Source: Acidimicrobiia bacterium
GTDB taxonomy: Bacteria; Actinomycetota; Acidimicrobiia; Spongiisociales; UBA5794
Direction of reading: 5' to 3'
Assembly (NCBI GenBank): GCA_029934555.1
Contig: JAOZMA010000033.1
Coordinates: 1 to 13,304 of the forward strand
DNA: 13,304 nucleotides
The position numbers were made by a program, and so were the translations under genes. Of this stretch, positions 6,072 through 13,272 are shown in pieces. How positions within the stretch are numbered: the stretch's first letter is position 1; each line of letters starts with the position of its first letter. The notes under the pieces are model-generated. The model ran no database searches, was not told where the DNA came from, and saw only the letters and a list, made by a program, of their open reading frames with translations.

Positions 6072-7004
6072 ATGCGAGGGCCGTTGCCGGGACCGGTCGG
6101 TAGGGTTCGCGTCGATTCCGAGGAGTGTCCTATCCGCACCGTCGTCGCCACGTTCGCCATCCCCGCGCTGATCTCGGTCTTGACGTTCACATCAGCCGTT
6201 GCGTTCTGGATGGATCGGTCGGTTGCGAACGAGAATGCCTTCCAGGAGCAGGCTGCGGAAGTACTCGAGATGGACTCGTCTCAGGAAGCGATCGCTGTCC
6301 GTCTCATGGACGAAGCGATCGACGCCGTCCCGCTTCTTGCCCTCGTTCGCGGTGCTGGGGAGAGCGCCACGCTGGTGCTGCTCGACTCCGGCGCGTTCGA
6401 CGGTGTTTTCGATCGACTCGCTATCGAAGGGCACCGTCACGTCATGTCGCAGAGCGAAGATCCATTCACCGCCGATCTCACCGACGTACGAGCCGTGCTC
6501 GTCGCTCCGATCGCTCAGATCGCCCCGGATCTCGCCGAACGAGTGCCGGTGGATGCGTTCGAGGCCGTCGTGATCCTCGACTCCGACGCCATGCCTGTTG
6601 TCGGCAGCGTGGCCGGGTGGCTTCCGGTTGTCTCGGTCTTCTCCGCTGCGGCCGCCGTGTTCCTGGCGGTCGCTCTGGTGATGCTCTCTCGTCGTCGAGC
6701 GGTCGCTCTGATCACGGTCGGTCTGGCCGTGTTGATCGCAGGACTCGGTGTGTACACATGGAGCAGATTCGGTGGTTCGATCGCAGCCGGCCAGATCAGC
6801 GACGAACTCTCCCGGGTTCTCGTGACCAACGGTTACGCGGTCTTCACCCGGTCACTCCGAACCGAAGGCCTACTCCTCGCGATCTTGGGCGTAGCCACCA
6901 TCGCGGCCGGCCTCATCGGTGTCGTCGTCGAAATGGTGACAGGCGACAGGCGACAGGCGACGAAAAGCGTCCCCCCGGTGGGATCCGGAGGAACGCTTCG
7001 CTGA
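6072..7004 (+). CDS. Four-helix membrane protein of unknown function
   Basis: I do not recognise this 310-residue protein. Seen: a hydrophobic segment near the N-terminus (about 23-47), an extracytoplasmic domain of about 130 residues (48-180) with acidic helices and a motif (FQEQAAEVLEMDSSQEAIAVRL, in part) recalling actinobacterial membrane proteins with a signal helix plus external domain, then three close hydrophobic segments (about 183-205, 210-230, 265-288). The frame extends upstream to 5826 but that part is antisense to dppA. I chose the ATG at 6072; TTG codons at 6048 and 6051 or a later start are possible, as no clear ribosome site is seen. The last 22 residues come from repeat DNA: VTGDRRQAT is encoded by GACAGGC heptamers, and the TGA stop lies in an octamer repeat. 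It is divergent from dppA and convergent with the osmoprotectant-binding gene. Gene reality rests on the coherent membrane topology. Confidence 0.7.
   Translation: MRGPLPGPVGRVRVDSEECPIRTVVATFAIPALISVLTFTSAVAFWMDRSVANENAFQEQAAEVLEMDSSQEAIAVRLMDEAIDAVPLLALVRGAGESATLVLLDSGAFDGVFDRLAIEGHRHVMSQSEDPFTADLTDVRAVLVAPIAQIAPDLAERVPVDAFEAVVILDSDAMPVVGSVAGWLPVVSVFSAAAAVFLAVALVMLSRRRAVALITVGLAVLIAGLGVYTWSRFGGSIAAGQISDELSRVLVTNGYAVFTRSLRTEGLLLAILGVATIAAGLIGVVVEMVTGDRRQATKSVPPVGSGGTLR
6938..6961. repeat. Heptamer tandem repeat GACAGGC
   Basis: Three full units (6938-6944, 6945-6951, 6952-6958) and a partial fourth (GAC). They are read in frame by the membrane protein gene as its C-terminal tail. The unit has the same length as the GGATTAC family but a different sequence. 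Confidence 0.85.
6965..6998 (+). other. Imperfect stem-loop near the end of the membrane protein gene
   Basis: AAGCGT (6965-6970) pairs with ACGCTT (6993-6998), and C-rich and G-rich stretches inside may extend the stem with a bulged A. It lies within the last codons, just before the octamer repeat. No T-run follows, so termination is only a possibility. Confidence 0.35.
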
Positions 7005-7032
7005 TCTACTGATCTACTGATCTACTGATCTA
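7001..7032. repeat. Octamer tandem repeat CTGATCTA, four copies
   Basis: Four perfect units (7001-7008, 7009-7016, 7017-7024, 7025-7032) plus CT. The TGA stop of the membrane protein gene is in the first unit. The array fills nearly the whole gap between two convergent genes. Confidence 0.93.
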
Positions 7033-7037
7033 CTTGG

Positions 7038-7955
7038 TTACTCGGTAACCCCAATCGCCTTCAGCCACTCGGCCGCAACTGCCTCCGGGTCTTCTCCGTC
7101 GACCTCCACGAACTTGTTCAGGGAGGTGAGTTCGGCGGTTGTCAGCTTCGCCGACACCGTGTTCAGAACTCCCTTGAAGTCGTCGCCGTAGGCCTCGATG
7201 ATCTCGGATCGCACCGCCGGCACGAGGTTCTCTGCGGGTTGGAGACCCTTGTCGTCCTCAAGAAGAACGAATCCGTTCGCATAGATCGATGCAGAACTGG
7301 TGAACATCGTCCCAACCTGAATCTCGTCACCTTGCAGGGCCGCCACGGTGATAGGGCCGCCGGCATCGAGTGGGCGGAATTCGGCGAAATCGAGACCGTA
7401 GACGCTCTCGAGTCCCTTCAAACAGAACTCACGTTCCGGGCACTCCGGTGGCCCACCGAGAATGAGCGTTCCGTTGTAGGCCGCCAGGTCGGAGACCTTC
7501 TCGAGACCGAGTTCGTCGGCGGTCGCCTGGGTGACGACGAAGCCGTTCTTGTCTTGTGCAGGCGCGTAGTCGAGGACCTCGATTCCCATGGGCTCCCATG
7601 CAACCTGGAGGGCGGCGTAGGTTTCGTCGGAGTCGGGAGTCGGAGTGCCGCCCAGGAACGTCAACGCCGATCCGGTGTACTCCGGGATGAGATCCAGTTC
7701 CCCGGATTCGAGTGCGGGAGCGTAGATCTCCCGGGTTCCCGTATTGAGCTTGCGCTCGACTTGATACCCATCTGCCTCAAGGGCTTGAGCATAGATTTCC
7801 CCAACGAGGGCAGCTTCACTGAAGCCTGCCGATCCGATCGTGATTGTTGGTCCTTCTTTGGCTCCACCATCGTCACCCGACCCGCACGCGGCCGCGATGA
7901 GCGCGAACGCGACGATGGTCGCCCCGGCGATGGTCCTGCGGGCATGTGTCCGCAT
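7038..7955 (-). CDS. opuCC: Osmoprotectant (glycine betaine/choline-type) binding lipoprotein
   Basis: This is the extracytoplasmic receptor of the osmoprotectant importer, OpuAC/ProX-like, 305 residues. Seen: basic N-terminus and hydrophobic core ending in the lipobox LIAAAC with C24, a short Gly/Asp linker, then the binding domain: GSAGFSEAALVGEIYAQALE (41-60), GTREIYAPALESGELDLIPE (73-92) and the family hallmark PEYTGSAL (91-98), whose tyrosine belongs to the ligand cage in relatives. ECPEREFCLKGLESVYGL (171-188) is typical of actinobacterial members. The ATG at 7955 is preceded by GGGAGGA at 5 bases. It is the last gene of the operon, 73 bp after the second permease. The TAA stop lies in a small inverted repeat GGTTAC-TCG-GTAACC (7036-7050). 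The exact ligand (betaine, choline, carnitine, ectoine) cannot be decided. Confidence 0.9.
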   Translation of the reverse strand: MRTHARRTIAGATIVAFALIAAACGSGDDGGAKEGPTITIGSAGFSEAALVGEIYAQALEADGYQVERKLNTGTREIYAPALESGELDLIPEYTGSALTFLGGTPTPDSDETYAALQVAWEPMGIEVLDYAPAQDKNGFVVTQATADELGLEKVSDLAAYNGTLILGGPPECPEREFCLKGLESVYGLDFAEFRPLDAGGPITVAALQGDEIQVGTMFTSSASIYANGFVLLEDDKGLQPAENLVPAVRSEIIEAYGDDFKGVLNTVSAKLTTAELTSLNKFVEVDGEDPEAVAAEWLKAIGVTE

Positions 7956-8028
7956 GGGTTCCTCCCGTTCCTTGATTGTCGGTCAACCTAGCGATGAGAA
8001 CTCTGCAAAGGGGACGATTGTTCCCGGA

Positions 8029-8739
8029 CTATGCGACGACCGACTCCACCCCTTCAGAACGAGACCGAAGCGTCGCCGGAACGACGTGTCTCTCGACGGT
8101 GCCGAGGACGACCTCGGTGACGATCGCGAGTCCGGCTACGAGAAGCGCCCCTGCGAACACGACGACGCTATCGCGAACGGCGAACCCATCGACGATGAAT
8201 CGTCCGAGGCCGCCCCATCCGACGAGAGCACCGAGTGTTGCGGTGGCGATCACCTGGACGGCGGCGACACGAACCGCCGCGAGTATCACCGGGGATGCCA
8301 TCGGGATCTCCACCTTCGTCAGTACCTCAGGGTCTGTCATGCCCATCCCTCTCGATGCCTCGACGAGATCCGGATCGACGCCGGCGACACCCGTGTATGC
8401 GTTGGTGAACATCGGAGGGATGGCGAGGAACAGCAACGCGAGGAACGTCGGCCAGAAGCCGATCCCGAGTCCGAGTCGAATGCTGATCGGAAGGAAGAGC
8501 ACGACGATCGCGAACGACGGAATCGCTCGAGCGATGTTGACCACGGCGACGACGAACGTGCCGCCGATCCGGCGGTGGGCGAGCCAGACGGCGGGGGGGA
8601 TGGCGACGACCATCGAAACGGCGGTGGCTGCCACCGTTATCTGGATGTGTTCGCGGAGTCGATTGAGAATCCCGCTCGCGCCCAACCAGTTCGCAGAGTC
8701 TCCGAACCAGGCCGCCACCTCTCCGAGGAACTCGATCAT
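8029..8739 (-). CDS. opuCD: Osmoprotectant ABC transporter permease, second subunit
   Basis: This is an inner-membrane permease of the OpuC/ProW class, 236 residues. I chose the ATG at 8739: it overlaps the stop of the preceding permease as ATGA (8736-8739) and has GAGGAGA about 8 bases upstream. The open frame runs further upstream to 9384, but that part is antisense-quality Arg/His-rich sequence lying over the other permease in another frame. Seen: hydrophobic segments near 33-54, 63-86, 95-113, 150-175 and 192-213, and the EAA loop at 126-152 (VEASRGMGMT, then IPMASPVI). The LGALVGWGGLGRFI stretch (169-182) is typical of the family. The two permeases are clearly related but not identical, as expected for a heterodimer; which is CB and which CD is by position only. 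Confidence 0.9.
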   Translation of the reverse strand: MIEFLGEVAAWFGDSANWLGASGILNRLREHIQITVAATAVSMVVAIPPAVWLAHRRIGGTFVVAVVNIARAIPSFAIVVLFLPISIRLGLGIGFWPTFLALLFLAIPPMFTNAYTGVAGVDPDLVEASRGMGMTDPEVLTKVEIPMASPVILAAVRVAAVQVIATATLGALVGWGGLGRFIVDGFAVRDSVVVFAGALLVAGLAIVTEVVLGTVERHVVPATLRSRSEGVESVVA

Positions 8740-9422
8740 GTTGCGGCTCTCCTCGTCGACCATGGCGTCGCCAGTCGTTCCAGACCGACGAGGGCGAGGT
8801 CGACGGCTACTGCCAGAGCCACGGAGACGACCGTTCCGACGACGATCTGGGTCGTTCCCACCGGCGAGTAGAAGAGGTTGAGTCCTCGCAGGATGAAGAA
8901 GCCGAGGCCGCCCTGGCCGATGAGAGACGTGATCGTGACGAGGCCGATCGTCGTCACCGATGCGATGCGTACTCCCGCGATGATCACAGGCAGGGCAAGG
9001 GGCAGTTCGACGGCGAAGAAGAGCCCGCGGTCGGTATAGCCCATGCCGCGAGCGGATTCCACCGTGGCAGGGGGCACGCCGTCGATTCCGGCGACCATGT
9101 TCCTGATCAGGATGAGCAGTGTGTACGACACAAGACCGATCTCGGCCGTGAGAACGGAGAGACCGGTGATGGGGACGAGGAAGGCGAAGAGGGCGAGGCT
9201 CGGGATCGTGTAAAGGATGCCGGTGACCCAGGTGATAGGTGCGTACGTCCATCGGAATCGGAGGGCGACGATGGAGAGCGCGAGACTGATCGCGATACCG
9301 ACCGTTATGGCGATGGCGGTGAGCATCACGTGTTGGACCGTCCGATCCCAGATGTCGTCGAGGTGGTTCACCACCCATTCCCACGAGAAGAATCCGCCCG
9401 TGGCCTGAACGAAGATCATCAC
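8736..9422 (-). CDS. opuCB: Osmoprotectant ABC transporter permease, first subunit
   Basis: This is an inner-membrane permease of the OpuC/ProW class, 228 residues. The start is either GTG at 9422 (4-bp GTGA overlap with the ATPase stop) or ATG at 9419 (1-bp overlap); both give coupled translation and differ by one residue. Seen: hydrophobic segments near 31-53, 62-84, 92-110, 143-167 and 191-213, and the EAA loop at 121-147 (VESARGMGYT, then LPLALPVI). The SLIGQGGLGFFI stretch (166-177) is the family counterpart of the one in the second permease. It must pair with the second permease and the ATPase to move the ligand delivered by the binding lipoprotein. Confidence 0.9.
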   Translation of the reverse strand: MMIFVQATGGFFSWEWVVNHLDDIWDRTVQHVMLTAIAITVGIAISLALSIVALRFRWTYAPITWVTGILYTIPSLALFAFLVPITGLSVLTAEIGLVSYTLLILIRNMVAGIDGVPPATVESARGMGYTDRGLFFAVELPLALPVIIAGVRIASVTTIGLVTITSLIGQGGLGFFILRGLNLFYSPVGTTQIVVGTVVSVALAVAVDLALVGLERLATPWSTRRAAT

Positions 9423-10507
9423 CGGAGGATCTCTCGACTGACGGCGTCGGCTGTGATCATGCCGAGAAGCTCGGATCCGGCGAACACAGCGGCGACCGAT
9501 GTATGTGACGAGACGATCGCATCGAGTGCTTCCTTGAGGGTGGAGTCTCTCGTGAGTCGCGTCTGGAACGGTTCCGTGTCAACCGTTGCCGTGCCGCTGC
9601 TCGGGATATCGGCGATCCGAATCCAACCGTCGACGCTGACACCATCCCGCACGGCGATCCAGTCGGTTCCGTACTCCTGGGCGACGGCCACCGCCTCGGC
9701 GCTGGACGCCAAGCGATCGACCACCGGGCCGGTCTCGAGATCGAGTGCGGAGATCGGGATCAACGAGAGTCGTTTGATCCCACGATCGGTACCGAGGAAG
9801 TCCGCGACGAACGCGTTCGCCGGATCTCGCAGGATGTCGGCGGGGGCGCCGTATTGCTCGAGATGGCCGCCCTCGCTCAGGATCGCGACACGATCCCCCA
9901 TCTTGATGGCCTCGTCGATGTCGTGGGTCACGAGAGCGATCGTTTTGCGCAGCCGCTTCTGGAGATCGAGGAGCTCGTCCTGGAGATGGGCCCGAACGAT
10001 CGGATCGACGGCGCCGAACGGTTCATCCATGAGAAGAACCGGCGGGTCGGCCGCCAGCGCGCGGGCCACACCAACACGCTGGCGCTGACCTCCGGAGAGT
10101 TCGGACGGGTACCGATCGAGCATGTCCGGATCGAGGGCGACGAGTTCCGCTAGTTCGTCGACGCGTTCGGCGGTCCGTTGCTTGTCCCAGTTGAGGAGCC
10201 CGGGGACTGTGGCCATGTTCTGACGGATGGTCCGGTGAGGGAAGAGACCGATCTGTTGGATGACGTAGCCGATGCCGCGCCTGAGCTCATGCACGGGTAC
10301 GGATTCGACAGAGCGACCGTCGATCCGGATCGTGCCCGAAGTCGGTTCGACGAGCCGGTTGATCATCTTGAGAGTCGTCGTCTTCCCGCACCCGGATGGT
10401 CCGACGAACACGGCGATCTCTCCACGCTCGATGTGGAGATTGAGCTGATCGACGGCGGGTGCCGCCGTGCCGGGGAAGACCTTCGTGAGGTCCTGTAGGT
10501 CGATCAT
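9419..10507 (-). CDS. opuCA: Osmoprotectant ABC transporter ATPase with CBS-like C-terminus
   Basis: This is the cytoplasmic ATPase of the osmoprotectant importer, ProV/OpuCA class, 362 residues. Seen: Walker A GPSGCGKT (36-43), Q-loop Q84-Q85, the quaternary-amine-type GLFPHRTIRQNMATVPGLL region (87-105), signature LSGGQ (137-141), Walker B VLLMDE (157-162), H-loop H195. Residues about 245-362 form a regulatory tail that looks like a degenerate CBS pair (TLKEALDAIVSSHTSVAAVF, then LLGMITADAVSREIL). CBS domains in OpuA-type ATPases sense ionic strength or nucleotides; that role here is inferred. The start overlaps the stop of the LOG gene as ATGA (10504-10507). Confidence 0.93.
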   Translation of the reverse strand: MIDLQDLTKVFPGTAAPAVDQLNLHIERGEIAVFVGPSGCGKTTTLKMINRLVEPTSGTIRIDGRSVESVPVHELRRGIGYVIQQIGLFPHRTIRQNMATVPGLLNWDKQRTAERVDELAELVALDPDMLDRYPSELSGGQRQRVGVARALAADPPVLLMDEPFGAVDPIVRAHLQDELLDLQKRLRKTIALVTHDIDEAIKMGDRVAILSEGGHLEQYGAPADILRDPANAFVADFLGTDRGIKRLSLIPISALDLETGPVVDRLASSAEAVAVAQEYGTDWIAVRDGVSVDGWIRIADIPSSGTATVDTEPFQTRLTRDSTLKEALDAIVSSHTSVAAVFAGSELLGMITADAVSREILR

Positions 10508-11043
10508 CGATTGCGGGCGATCGCAGACACGATCTGCACGGCCTCCTCAACGGTGTCGACGACCGTTACCAGTGTCCCATCGGTCTCGAGCTCTTCGGTG
10601 AGGAGTGGGACGAGACGCCGCCACTGGCTACCGACGGCGACGACGGGCTTCGGCATCGCATCGGCGAATCGTGCAACGTACGCGAGGTTCCATGCCACGA
10701 GGAGTTCCGTCGCCGTTCCGAGAGAGCCGGGGAGAGCGATCGAGGCGACCGAGAGGTCGACCATCTCATGGATTCTCTCGAGCAGCGACGCCGTCCTTGT
10801 CTCTTCAGTGAGGTGGGCATTTCCACCAGGGCGACCGGGGAAGACGTCGGGGACGGTGACCCCGATGACGTGTCCGCCAACCTCAGCGGCGCCGCGAGAG
10901 ACAGCCTCCATGAGGCCCGCGTACCCACCGGTCGCGACGGCGAATCCCGCTTCGGCGAGCAATCGCCCGCAGCGGACCCCATCGTCGTAGACGGGGTCAC
11001 CGGGAACGGGGGAAGAAGCACCAAAGACAGCAACGACGTTCAT
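10504..11043 (-). CDS. LOG family protein (Rossmann, nucleotide-binding type)
   Basis: This is a 179-residue protein of the LOG/TIGR00725-like superfamily, first gene of the osmoprotectant operon. Seen: N-terminal strand with VFGASS (6-11), the GGYAGLM motif (39-45), the helix ETRTASLLERIHEM (81-94), and PGSLGTATE (105-113), which corresponds to the PGGxGTxxE hallmark with its second glycine changed to serine and the glutamate E113 kept. Characterised LOG enzymes remove ribose 5-phosphate from nucleoside monophosphates; whether this one does is open because of the altered motif. No Shine-Dalgarno is visible, and a -10-like TAGCCT ends 6 bases before the ATG, so a leaderless mRNA is possible. 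Its 4-bp overlap with the ATPase gene means it is co-translated with the importer. Confidence 0.85.
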   Translation of the reverse strand: MNVVAVFGASSPVPGDPVYDDGVRCGRLLAEAGFAVATGGYAGLMEAVSRGAAEVGGHVIGVTVPDVFPGRPGGNAHLTEETRTASLLERIHEMVDLSVASIALPGSLGTATELLVAWNLAYVARFADAMPKPVVAVGSQWRRLVPLLTEELETDGTLVTVVDTVEEAVQIVSAIARNR

Positions 11044-11049
11044 GAGGCG

Positions 11050-11055
11050 AGGCTA
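11050..11055 (-). promoter_or_regulatory. Candidate -10 element for a leaderless LOG/opu transcript
   Basis: On the minus strand TAGCCT (TAnnnT form) ends 6 bases before the ATG at 11043. This is the spacing seen for leaderless messages in actinobacteria, and the gene lacks a ribosome binding site. No convincing -35 is visible, so the call is tentative. Confidence 0.35.
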
Positions 11056-11129
11056 GCGGTCGATGACGGCGCGTACCCAGGGTTTCAGACGTCCCATGCG
11101 CGGTCTCGGGCCCACGGTTTGGGGGCCAC

Positions 11130-11159
11130 TTGATTCTGTGGGCCCACAGCGCCAAATAA
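11130..11159 (+). promoter_or_regulatory. Candidate promoter of the oligopeptidase gene with palindrome in spacer
   Basis: TTGATT (11130-11135) and AAATAA (11154-11159) are separated by 18 bp and would give a leader of roughly 35 bases before the ATG at 11201. The -35 is a fair sigma70-type match; the -10 is weak. The spacer holds the perfect palindrome described separately. Confidence 0.45.
11136..11149. promoter_or_regulatory. Perfect 14-bp palindrome CTGTGGGCCCACAG, candidate operator
   Basis: The palindrome sits between the putative -35 and -10 of the oligopeptidase promoter, a classic site for repressor or MerR-type control. Its core GGGCCCAC also occurs at 11108-11115, 32 bp away (about three helical turns), and a degenerate copy GGGGGCCAC at 11121-11129. 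No regulator gene is in the window. Confidence 0.55.
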
Positions 11160-11200
11160 GACGTCGCGTACCCTGGGTATGCGGCGTAGGGTCGTGTCTC

Positions 11201-13231
11201 ATGGAACCACCGATTGCACAGCGCCGGCCCGTCGAACGCCGACTCCACGGGGAGACGGTCGTCGACCAATACTCCTGGATGCGGGATCGCGAGAATCCCG
11301 AGGTGGTCGCGTACCTCGAAGAGGAGAACGCATACACCGAGTCGATGACGGACCATCTGGCGCCACTTCGCGAACGGATCTTCAACGAGATCAAGGACCG
11401 TACACAAGAGACCGATCTCGCGGTTCCGGCGAAACGCGGTGACTACTGGTACTCGACGCGAACCGAGGAGGGACGCCCCTATCGCATCTGGGTTCGGATG
11501 CAGGGTGGTCCCGACGGCGCCGAGACCGTGCTGCTCGATGAGAACACCTCAGCCGAGGGACACGACTATTTCATGCTGGCCAATTTCTCCGTGAGTCCCG
11601 ACGCAGCGATCGTCGGATACAGCATCGACACCGACGGTGGCGAGCGATACACCACGCACTTCCGTGATACCGACACAGGGCACGACCTCGATGACGAGAT
11701 CCCGAACACGTACTACGGGGCCGCATGGGCATCCGACTCAACTCACTACTTCTACACGGTGACCGATGCCGCGATGCGTCCATGGCAAGTCTGGAGGCAT
11801 CGGCTCGGGACCGAAGCATCGAGCGACGTCCTCGTGTTCCAGGAGGACGACGAGCGCTACTACGTGGGCGTCCAGCGGTCTCGCAGTGGGGATTTCATCT
11901 TCATCGTGACAGGGTCCGCCGTCACGAGTGACGTTCGCTGTGTGCCGGCAGACGACCCGGAGGCTGAACCCGCCGTCGTCCAATCTCGCGTCGAGGGTGT
12001 TGAGTACTCCGTTGACCATCGCGGCGACGAGTTCTGGATCGTCACGAACGACGGGGCGCTCGACGGTCGGCTCCTTCGCATGCCCATCGCCGGTGGCGCC
12101 GCCGTTGAGGTGGTTGCACACAACCCGGGGTCGAAACTCGAGTATCCCGATTGCTTCGCCGACCACGTGGTCGTGTGGGGGCGTCACGATGGTCTGCCTG
12201 CCGCTTTGATCGTGGACCCGGTCGACGGGTCGGCGTCGTACCTGGGATTGGATGAGTCGGTCTACGAACTCGGACCGGGCGCCAACTACGAGTTCGAGAC
12301 GAACCTGCTGCGTTACGGCTTCGAGTCCCCGGTGACACCATCGTCGGTGTTCGATCACGACATCGTGTCGGGAGACCGAACACTCCTCAAGCAGCAGGAG
12401 GTCCTCGGCGACTTCGTTTCGAGCAAGTACACGACCCGGCGTGAGTGGGTTCGAGCAGGAGACGGCTCCCTCATCCCGATCTCGGTCGTGTATCGAACAG
12501 ACACACCCCTTGATGGTGCTGCACCTCTCGTCGTCTACGCATATGGAGCGTACGAGATCTCGATGCCGGCACGGTTCTCGATACCCCGACTGAGCTTGCT
12601 CGATCGTGGCGTCGTTTACGCGATCGCTCACGTGCGCGGTGGCGGGGAAATGGGGAAGTCCTGGTACGAGCAGGGCAAGTTGGCCAACAAGATGAACACG
12701 TTCACCGACCTGATCGACGCGACCCGACACCTGACCGACGCGGGCTACGGAGATCCCGGCAAGGTCGCCGTGCGCGGCGCGAGCGCAGGGGGACTCACGG
12801 TCGGCGCAGCCGTCAACCTGGACCCCGGGTGCTTCAGGGCGGTCGTCGCTGAGGTCCCTTTCGTCGATGTCGTGAACACGATGCTGGACGAGTCGCTCCC
12901 GCTCACGATCGTCGAATGGGAGGAGTGGGGGAATCCGAATGTCGAAGAGGAGTACGGGTGGCTGCGAGCGTACGCGCCGTACGAGAACCTCACCAACGTC
13001 GACTATCCGTCCATGCTGATCACCGCAGGGCTGAACGACCCGAGAGTGCAGTACTGGGAGCCTGCGAAGTGGACGGCAGAACTTCGAACCACTGCGACCG
13101 GAGACCGCCCCGTACTCTTGAAGACGGAGATGGGTGCCGGCCACTTCGCGAGATCAGGTCGTTATGACGTGTGGAAGGACGAGGCATTTGTACTCGCGTT
13201 CGTGCTGGATGAGCTTGGAGTAGCGGGATAG
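11201..13231 (+). CDS. ptrB: Oligopeptidase B (prolyl oligopeptidase family S9A)
   Basis: This is a cytosolic serine peptidase that cleaves short peptides after Arg or Lys. The 676 residues from the ATG at 11201 cover the full family length; the upstream in-frame extension to 11063 is promoter DNA. Seen: the N-terminal LHGETVVDQYSWMRDRENPE stretch (15-34) and YLEEENAYTE (39-48), a seven-bladed propeller region (about 75-400), then the alpha/beta-hydrolase domain with GGGEMGKSWYEQGK (480-493), nucleophile S528 in GASAGG (526-531), D613 in LNDPRV and H648 in GAGHF. These positions are almost those known for Escherichia coli OpdB (S532, D617, H652). The acidic pocket VEWEEWGNP (571-579) keeps the glutamates that give basic P1 specificity. 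GASAGG replaces the common GRSAGG. Only a weak ribosome site (TAGGG) is seen. It may process peptides brought in by the neighbouring importer (inference). Confidence 0.94.
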   Translation: MEPPIAQRRPVERRLHGETVVDQYSWMRDRENPEVVAYLEEENAYTESMTDHLAPLRERIFNEIKDRTQETDLAVPAKRGDYWYSTRTEEGRPYRIWVRMQGGPDGAETVLLDENTSAEGHDYFMLANFSVSPDAAIVGYSIDTDGGERYTTHFRDTDTGHDLDDEIPNTYYGAAWASDSTHYFYTVTDAAMRPWQVWRHRLGTEASSDVLVFQEDDERYYVGVQRSRSGDFIFIVTGSAVTSDVRCVPADDPEAEPAVVQSRVEGVEYSVDHRGDEFWIVTNDGALDGRLLRMPIAGGAAVEVVAHNPGSKLEYPDCFADHVVVWGRHDGLPAALIVDPVDGSASYLGLDESVYELGPGANYEFETNLLRYGFESPVTPSSVFDHDIVSGDRTLLKQQEVLGDFVSSKYTTRREWVRAGDGSLIPISVVYRTDTPLDGAAPLVVYAYGAYEISMPARFSIPRLSLLDRGVVYAIAHVRGGGEMGKSWYEQGKLANKMNTFTDLIDATRHLTDAGYGDPGKVAVRGASAGGLTVGAAVNLDPGCFRAVVAEVPFVDVVNTMLDESLPLTIVEWEEWGNPNVEEEYGWLRAYAPYENLTNVDYPSMLITAGLNDPRVQYWEPAKWTAELRTTATGDRPVLLKTEMGAGHFARSGRYDVWKDEAFVLAFVLDELGVAG

Positions 13232-13265
13232 CTGCCGGCTGCCAGCGACCAGCAAGAAGAAGAAC
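13231..13265. repeat. Degenerate heptamer repeat GCTGCCR/GCGACCA
   Basis: From the last base of the ptrB stop codon the sequence reads in sevens: GCTGCCG, GCTGCCA, GCGACCA, GCAAGAA, GAAGAAC. The first two match at six of seven bases; later units decay. It is the weakest of the repeat tracts, but has the same period and the same position at a stop codon. Confidence 0.5.
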
Positions 13266-13272
13266 GTTTCAC

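Larger units (their letters stand above)
11071..11179. repeat. Paired inverted/direct repeat TACCC(A/T)GGGT flanking the divergent promoters
   Basis: GCGTACCCAGGGT (11071-11083) recurs as GCGTACCCTGGGT (11166-11178), differing only in the central base. Because each copy is itself nearly palindromic, they also form a perfect 10-bp inverted pair (11074-11083 with 11170-11179). The copies are 95 bp apart, close to nine helical turns, and lie near the start of each divergent gene. Candidate binding sites for one regulator, possibly by looping. Confidence 0.6.

Noticed and set aside
5987..6190. 68-codon N-terminal extension of the peptide-binding protein
   Set aside because: It would bury the lipoprotein signal inside the protein; the TTG at 5986 has a strong Shine-Dalgarno and starts the signal directly.
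6125..7012. Alternative plus frame of 295 codons within the membrane protein gene
   Set aside because: Arg/Ser/His-rich and without membrane segments, whereas the frame from 6072 gives four clean hydrophobic helices.
7840..8881. Two long plus-strand frames
   Set aside because: Antisense to the second permease and binding protein; Asp/Arg or Thr/Arg-rich with no recognisable fold.
8740..9384. Upstream part of the minus frame that ends as the second permease
   Set aside because: It lies over the first permease in another frame and is Arg/His-rich. The true start at 8739 has a ribosome site and an ATGA overlap.
11738..13144. 468-codon open frame on the minus strand
   Set aside because: It is antisense to the oligopeptidase B gene, whose catalytic motifs are all in the plus frame. 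The translation is Arg/Asp/Val-rich with no domain, as expected from a GC-rich shadow.
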